A stretch of 8,593 nt of DNA, taken from Candidatus Cloacimonadota bacterium (GTDB lineage: Bacteria; Cloacimonadota; Cloacimonadia; Cloacimonadales; TCS61). Both the position numbers and the translations under genes were made by a program. The stretch lies in assembly GCA_023133395.1 (NCBI GenBank), contig JAGLWO010000484.1, forward strand, positions 1 through 8,593. The letters run 5' to 3'. The stretch's first letter is position 1. Each line of letters begins with the position of its first letter. Under the pieces are notes generated by a model that saw only the letters and a program-made list of their open reading frames with translations, searched no databases and was not told where the DNA came from. This document shows positions 5,952 to 8,593 of this stretch, one piece after another.

Positions 5952-6653
5952 CTATTTCTTTCCCACAATAAATACTGCAGATGCTGGTGCAAATCCGTTT
6001 TTGATTATATGTTCTTTTATTTTTTCACCTTCTTTTTTTAAAAATGAATATTCTTTTCTATCTTTTATTCTCTCCAAACCCATCTCGATGACCTTCAGTT
6101 GTCCGTTTACAAATTTTTCCTCTTTGGGATTTTCAATGTTCCAAGCATATTCTACAACATCATAATCAGTAAGCTCCAGAGAATCTGCTATGTTTTTTAT
6201 CTCATCTTTAGAAAAGGTCGGATCGTGTTTCTCACCGAATATCGTATCGATCTTTGCCCACCAGTGATGCAAGAGAACGTGTGATCTCCGGGCTTCATCC
6301 TGTTGGTTGGAAAGCATTTCATTGATAATGAAATTACCACCTTTTTTCAATACACGCTTCATCTCGTTAAGTGTTTTTTTGAGGTCAGGCATATGATGAA
6401 GTGAATTGGAAATGCACACTGTATCGAAGCTTTCATCTTGAAAAGACATATTTGCAGCATCTATGATCTGGAATTTCACATTTTTGAACTTTTCTTTGAA
6501 TGCCTTTTCTACCCGTTCAGAAGTATCAATAGCAGTTATACTTGTAAAGCTTTTGAATTCTTTGATAAGGTTAATGAATTCGCCTCTGCCAGTTGCTACA
6601 TCGAGAATATTCCCACCATCGATTTCCTTTAGTTTCTTTTCCAGATTTTGCAT
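5952..6653 (-). CDS. Class I SAM-dependent methyltransferase (Methyltransf_11/25 type)
   Basis: The protein has 233 residues when started at the ATG at 6653. It shows the Rossmann-fold methyltransferase motifs in order: 'NILDVATGRGEF' (15-26, motif I binding the cofactor), an acidic residue ending strand 2 at D43, 'IIDAANM' with D65 near the adenine, 'SFDTVCISNSLHHM' (75-88), and 'VLKKGGNFII' (101-110). The HHM after strand 4 and the LKKGG loop are typical of small-molecule methyltransferases of the UbiE/arsenite-methyltransferase-like superfamily. No cysteine triad of an arsenite methyltransferase is seen, and the only cysteine is C80. Substrate is unknown. The C-terminal part (about 125-220) is a helical, charged cap that probably decides the substrate. 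It forms an operon with the YdeI-family gene downstream. Confidence 0.87.
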   Translation of the reverse strand: MQNLEKKLKEIDGGNILDVATGRGEFINLIKEFKSFTSITAIDTSERVEKAFKEKFKNVKFQIIDAANMSFQDESFDTVCISNSLHHMPDLKKTLNEMKRVLKKGGNFIINEMLSNQQDEARRSHVLLHHWWAKIDTIFGEKHDPTFSKDEIKNIADSLELTDYDVVEYAWNIENPKEEKFVNGQLKVIEMGLERIKDRKEYSFLKKEGEKIKEHIIKNGFAPASAVFIVGKK

Positions 6654-6657
6654 TTTA

Positions 6658-6662
6658 CTCCT
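6658..6662 (-). promoter_or_regulatory. Shine-Dalgarno that decides the methyltransferase start
   Basis: On the minus strand AGGAG lies 4 nt before the ATG at 6653. A TTG at 6668 would give five more residues but would put this ribosome site inside the coding sequence. The ATG is therefore the better start. Confidence 0.7.
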
Positions 6663-6663
6663 G

Positions 6664-6752
6664 TTCAAATACGCTTTGAAGGTTATAAATATTACGATTC
6701 AATCAAAATAATTGAACTTGCTAACCTTGAAGATTTCAATACTTATTGAAAT
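6664..6752. promoter_or_regulatory. Cluster of TTCAA/TTGAA dyads, possible operator region
   Basis: Seven TTCAA or TTGAA pentamers occur in 89 bp upstream of the methyltransferase. They form dyads: TTCAAA-5-TTTGAA (6664-6680), TTCAAT-7-ATTGAA (6698-6716), TTGAA-3-TTCAA (6727-6739), and a perfect 20-bp palindrome of ATTTCAATA and TATTGAAAT around CT (6733-6752). A weak promoter-like TTCAAT-16-TAATAT can be drawn on the minus strand overlapping the second dyad. By position it would control the methyltransferase-YdeI operon. Some of the palindromes could instead be 3' ends of the channel-gene transcript. Confidence 0.4.
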
Positions 6753-6797
6753 TTATAGATTCCCATTGTCATAGAATGATAAGGATGCGTTTTATTT

Positions 6798-8033
6798 CTA
6801 ATATTTCCCCAGGATTTTACTGGAAAGCAGCAGGTTGATCTCTTCCTGTTTTCGCAACAAATTATAGTGGTGATTATTATATGAAAGCTGGGCGTTCTGG
6901 TGATCTATCTTTGCTCTATCCATATCCAGCAGGCTGATCATTCCCAGCCTGTACTGCTCCTGCGCCATGTTTAGGTTATCTTCCGCTAATTTCAGTTTAT
7001 CGGAGTACAGAGTGTACGACCGGTTAAGTGTTTTCAGATCGTTCTGAAGATTGGTAAGTTCGATGGTGTAATCTCGCTTACTGGTTTCAAAATCAATTTT
7101 TTGCACTCTGAGATTGCGCTTTGAACGTGAATATGCTTCACCTTTTTCCAACAGGTTAAAGATGTCGTAACTGGCAGAGATAGAGAGTGTATTGCTGGTT
7201 CGCAAATATTCATCATAAGCGTTAATATCGTTGTCATCATTATGAAGAACAGAATAGCTCAGGGTAAAGGATGGCAGGAAGTCCATCATTGTTTGAACCA
7301 AGCGGACCTTGCTGCTGGTAAGGCTGTTTTTCTTTTGAAGCAAAGCGTTATTAGATTGGAAGGAGTTTTTTTCATTGGAAATATCAAATTCCGGTTCCAC
7401 AAAATCATACCCTTCGTCTGCCATATTCAAGTAAGAAAAAAGATCTTTTCGAGTTTTGAAAAGTGAATTCTCAGCTTCATTTACAGCAATTTCATAATCG
7501 ATTAGTGATATCTCGCTCTGTTTAAGTTCCAATAGTGATTTCTCACCGGCATCATATTGCACTTTTACCTGATTGTATATTTTTTGCTGAAGTTCCAGAT
7601 TCTTTTTTTGTATTCCCAGTATTTTCTGTGATTCCAGTACATTGAGAAAACTGGAAAAAATATAATAAGCTATCTGTTTTCTTTTTTCATCCAGGGATAG
7701 ATCAGCATTTTTCTTGTCCAGGATGGAGGTGTGTATATTGTAATAGGTAGGTTCATTCAAAAAAATGCTTTTACTGATGGAGAGTGATGCACTTGCATTC
7801 CATTCAGGATCGATAGCATCAAGGTTTTTATCTTTTCCTGCATAAATCGAAACCGATGGCAAAACACCATACAGGCTACTGCGCAGATAGCTTATTGAGT
7901 TCTTGTTATTTGCGAGCTCACTTTGAATGTCGTACGATTTCTCCAGTCCTGTTTCTATCAATTGTTCCAGTGTGTACTCCTGTGCAAAAACCAGCGCAGG
8001 AAAAATGATGAGTATTAATAGTATTTTTTTCAT
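6798..8033 (-). CDS. TolC-family outer-membrane protein, stand-alone
   Basis: The protein has 411 residues and looks complete. A Sec signal peptide is clear: MKK, a hydrophobic core, and cleavage after 'ALVFA' at residue 17. The mature part opens with 'YTLEQLIETGLEKSYDIQ', the usual start of an outer-membrane efflux protein. Strand segments 'LPSVSIYAGKD' and 'LPSFTLSYSVLH' mark the two OEP repeats, each followed by long, lysine/glutamate/asparagine-rich helices. 'YDAGEKSLLELKQSEI' and 'YRLGMISLLDMDRAKI' are the paired conserved helix turns. An AAGAGG-like site lies about 6 nt before the ATG. It is slightly short for TolC (about 430-490 is common) but keeps both repeats. It has no pump or adaptor next to it in the window, so its partner is unknown. 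It is clearly diverged from the partial channel at the window start. Confidence 0.9.
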   Translation of the reverse strand: MKKILLILIIFPALVFAQEYTLEQLIETGLEKSYDIQSELANNKNSISYLRSSLYGVLPSVSIYAGKDKNLDAIDPEWNASASLSISKSIFLNEPTYYNIHTSILDKKNADLSLDEKRKQIAYYIFSSFLNVLESQKILGIQKKNLELQQKIYNQVKVQYDAGEKSLLELKQSEISLIDYEIAVNEAENSLFKTRKDLFSYLNMADEGYDFVEPEFDISNEKNSFQSNNALLQKKNSLTSSKVRLVQTMMDFLPSFTLSYSVLHNDDNDINAYDEYLRTSNTLSISASYDIFNLLEKGEAYSRSKRNLRVQKIDFETSKRDYTIELTNLQNDLKTLNRSYTLYSDKLKLAEDNLNMAQEQYRLGMISLLDMDRAKIDHQNAQLSYNNHHYNLLRKQEEINLLLSSKILGKY

Positions 8034-8080
8034 TTTAAACCTCTTTTTATTTTTCTAAGACCAGCAGTGATTATACTACC

Positions 8081-8344
8081 TTATTTAGCAATACTTTTTT
8101 TTCGGAACATCAGCGGGATCTTATCGTTATCGGGGACGCCGATCTGGATTAGTTCCCAATCTTTATCGTAATCTTTTATTGCATGTCGAAGAACCATAAC
8201 TTTCTCTTCCGAAGTTGATTCTGTCCCTTCCCAGTGGATTATTTCCACTCTGTATTTTACAGTCTTCTTTGTGCCCCAGGTAGAGGATTGTATTCTTATT
8301 GACTTAAAATTGATGGTCTCGTTTTTTAAGTTTGTTAAGTTTAT
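8081..8344 (-). pseudogene. Short protein-like frame without a normal start (gene remnant or unusual start)
   Basis: The minus strand is open from just after a TAA near 8345 to TAA at 8081-8083, 87 codons. The translation reads like a real small soluble protein: 'STWGTKKTVKYRVEIIHW', then 'EGTESTSEEKVMVLRHAIKD', then 'YDKDWELIQIGVPDNDKIPL' and 'MFRKK'. The composition is mixed and not low-complexity, with beta, helix, beta alternation. There is no ATG before the internal methionine at 8197 and no good ribosome site. The only alternative is GTG at 8248, giving 55 residues but beginning inside a likely beta strand. The gene may have lost its 5' end to the repeat-rich DNA upstream, or may use a rare start. 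It ends 47 nt before the TolC-family gene on the same strand. I do not recognise the family. Confidence 0.5.
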
Positions 8345-8361
8345 TTATTTGGAAACTTAAC
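8334..8361. repeat. Perfect 9-bp inverted repeat GTTAAGTTT/AAACTTAAC
   Basis: GTTAAGTTT (8334-8342) and AAACTTAAC (8353-8361) are separated by 10 nt. A further TTAAGTTT lies directly before at 8326-8333. The dyad sits at the upstream edge of the small minus-strand frame and could be an operator or a hairpin. Confidence 0.6.
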
Positions 8362-8374
8362 TCGAATTTAATTT

Positions 8375-8400
8375 CATTCCATAGCTTTCGCTGCGGAATG
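8375..8400. repeat. Hairpin repeat with TAGCTTTCGC loop
   Basis: CATTCC (8375-8380) and GGAATG (8395-8400) pair perfectly around the 14-nt loop ATAGCTTTCGCTGC. The loop matches that of the hairpin at 1971-1990 in length and in the TAGCTTT[A/C]GC core, while the stem is unrelated. Confidence 0.7.
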
Positions 8401-8593
8401 TAAATATCTGTCGTTCAGACTAATAAAAAATTAAGTGAGTGAAAGGATATAAAAAACGTTTGTGTAGATAGAATTACATAATAAAGCATTACATTTCAAG
8501 AGTTATTTGATGGATATTGGAAGTGAAGAAATCGATTTAAATATTATGTAACTTTTTACATTTTCGTCGTTACATATGTAGAGAATTAGGGGA
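8401..8593. other. AT-rich end of window, no gene seen
   Basis: All six frames are short here and none reads like protein. The stretch contains ATGTAAC (8546-8552) facing GTTACAT (8569-8575), and the palindrome TACATATGTA (8571-8580). Similar ATTACAT words occur near 8473-8491. It may be promoter or operator DNA for a gene beyond the right edge, but no clear -35/-10 pair can be defended. Confidence 0.5.

Noticed and set aside
5375..5992. Longer start for the YdeI-family gene at 5992
   Set aside because: The extra 16 residues overlap the methyltransferase coding sequence and do not resemble the family N-terminus, whereas the ATG at 5944 does.
5952..6668. TTG start for the methyltransferase at 6668
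   Set aside because: The ribosome site AGGAG lies between this TTG and the ATG at 6653, so the ATG is the likely start.
8401..8593. A sigma-70 promoter at the right end of the window
   Set aside because: Many AT-rich hexamers could be chosen, but none has both convincing elements at good spacing and a gene to serve.

Overview
The window looks like a stretch of chromosome from a low-GC, double-membraned (Gram-negative type) bacterium. The evidence is an efflux system that spans the envelope (TolC-type outer-membrane channel, lipoprotein adaptor, RND pump) and a second TolC-type channel with a Sec signal peptide. GC content appears by eye to be about 40% or below. Codon use is AT-rich, and the gaps between genes are full of small hairpin repeats. 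That style is reminiscent of uncultured lineages of the Fibrobacterota-Chlorobiota-Bacteroidota side such as Cloacimonadota, but this is a weak inference from texture and not a placement.

Layout. (1) Positions 1-5105, plus strand: an RND efflux operon in the order TolC-like channel (5' end outside the window), lipoprotein membrane-fusion protein, and a 1028-aa RND permease. The channel and adaptor genes are 12 nt apart. The adaptor and permease are separated by 279 nt built almost entirely of small repeats. (2) 5106-5374: a convergent intergenic region holding a 9-bp tandem triplet, a second copy of the main repeat seen inside the operon, a hairpin plus T9 tract that probably ends the operon, and a 67-codon open frame on the minus strand that looks like the membrane-anchored tail of a lost protein. 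(3) 5375-6653, minus strand: a class I SAM-dependent methyltransferase followed 7 nt later by a YdeI/OmpD-associated-family protein, evidently a two-gene operon. (4) 6654-6797: a gap with an unusual concentration of TTGAA/TTCAA half-sites arranged as dyads. (5) 6798-8033, minus strand: a complete stand-alone TolC-family protein. (6) 8034-8593: a short minus-strand reading frame with protein-like composition but no ordinary start codon, then about 250 nt of AT-rich DNA with inverted repeats and no gene.

How it fits together. The three-gene operon should build one tripartite efflux machine: the pump in the inner membrane, the adaptor in the periplasm tethered by lipid, and the channel in the outer membrane. 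The separate TolC paralogue could serve another transporter encoded elsewhere. The methyltransferase and YdeI-family gene have no visible tie to efflux. The most interesting material is in the intergenic repeats. Two copies of a CTCCCC hairpin element differ by a 21-nt insertion that carries its own mini-hairpin. Three hairpins share a GCTTT-type loop but have different stems. The repeats also sit where they could affect operon expression or termination. No CRISPR array, tRNA, rRNA, transposase or integrase was seen.
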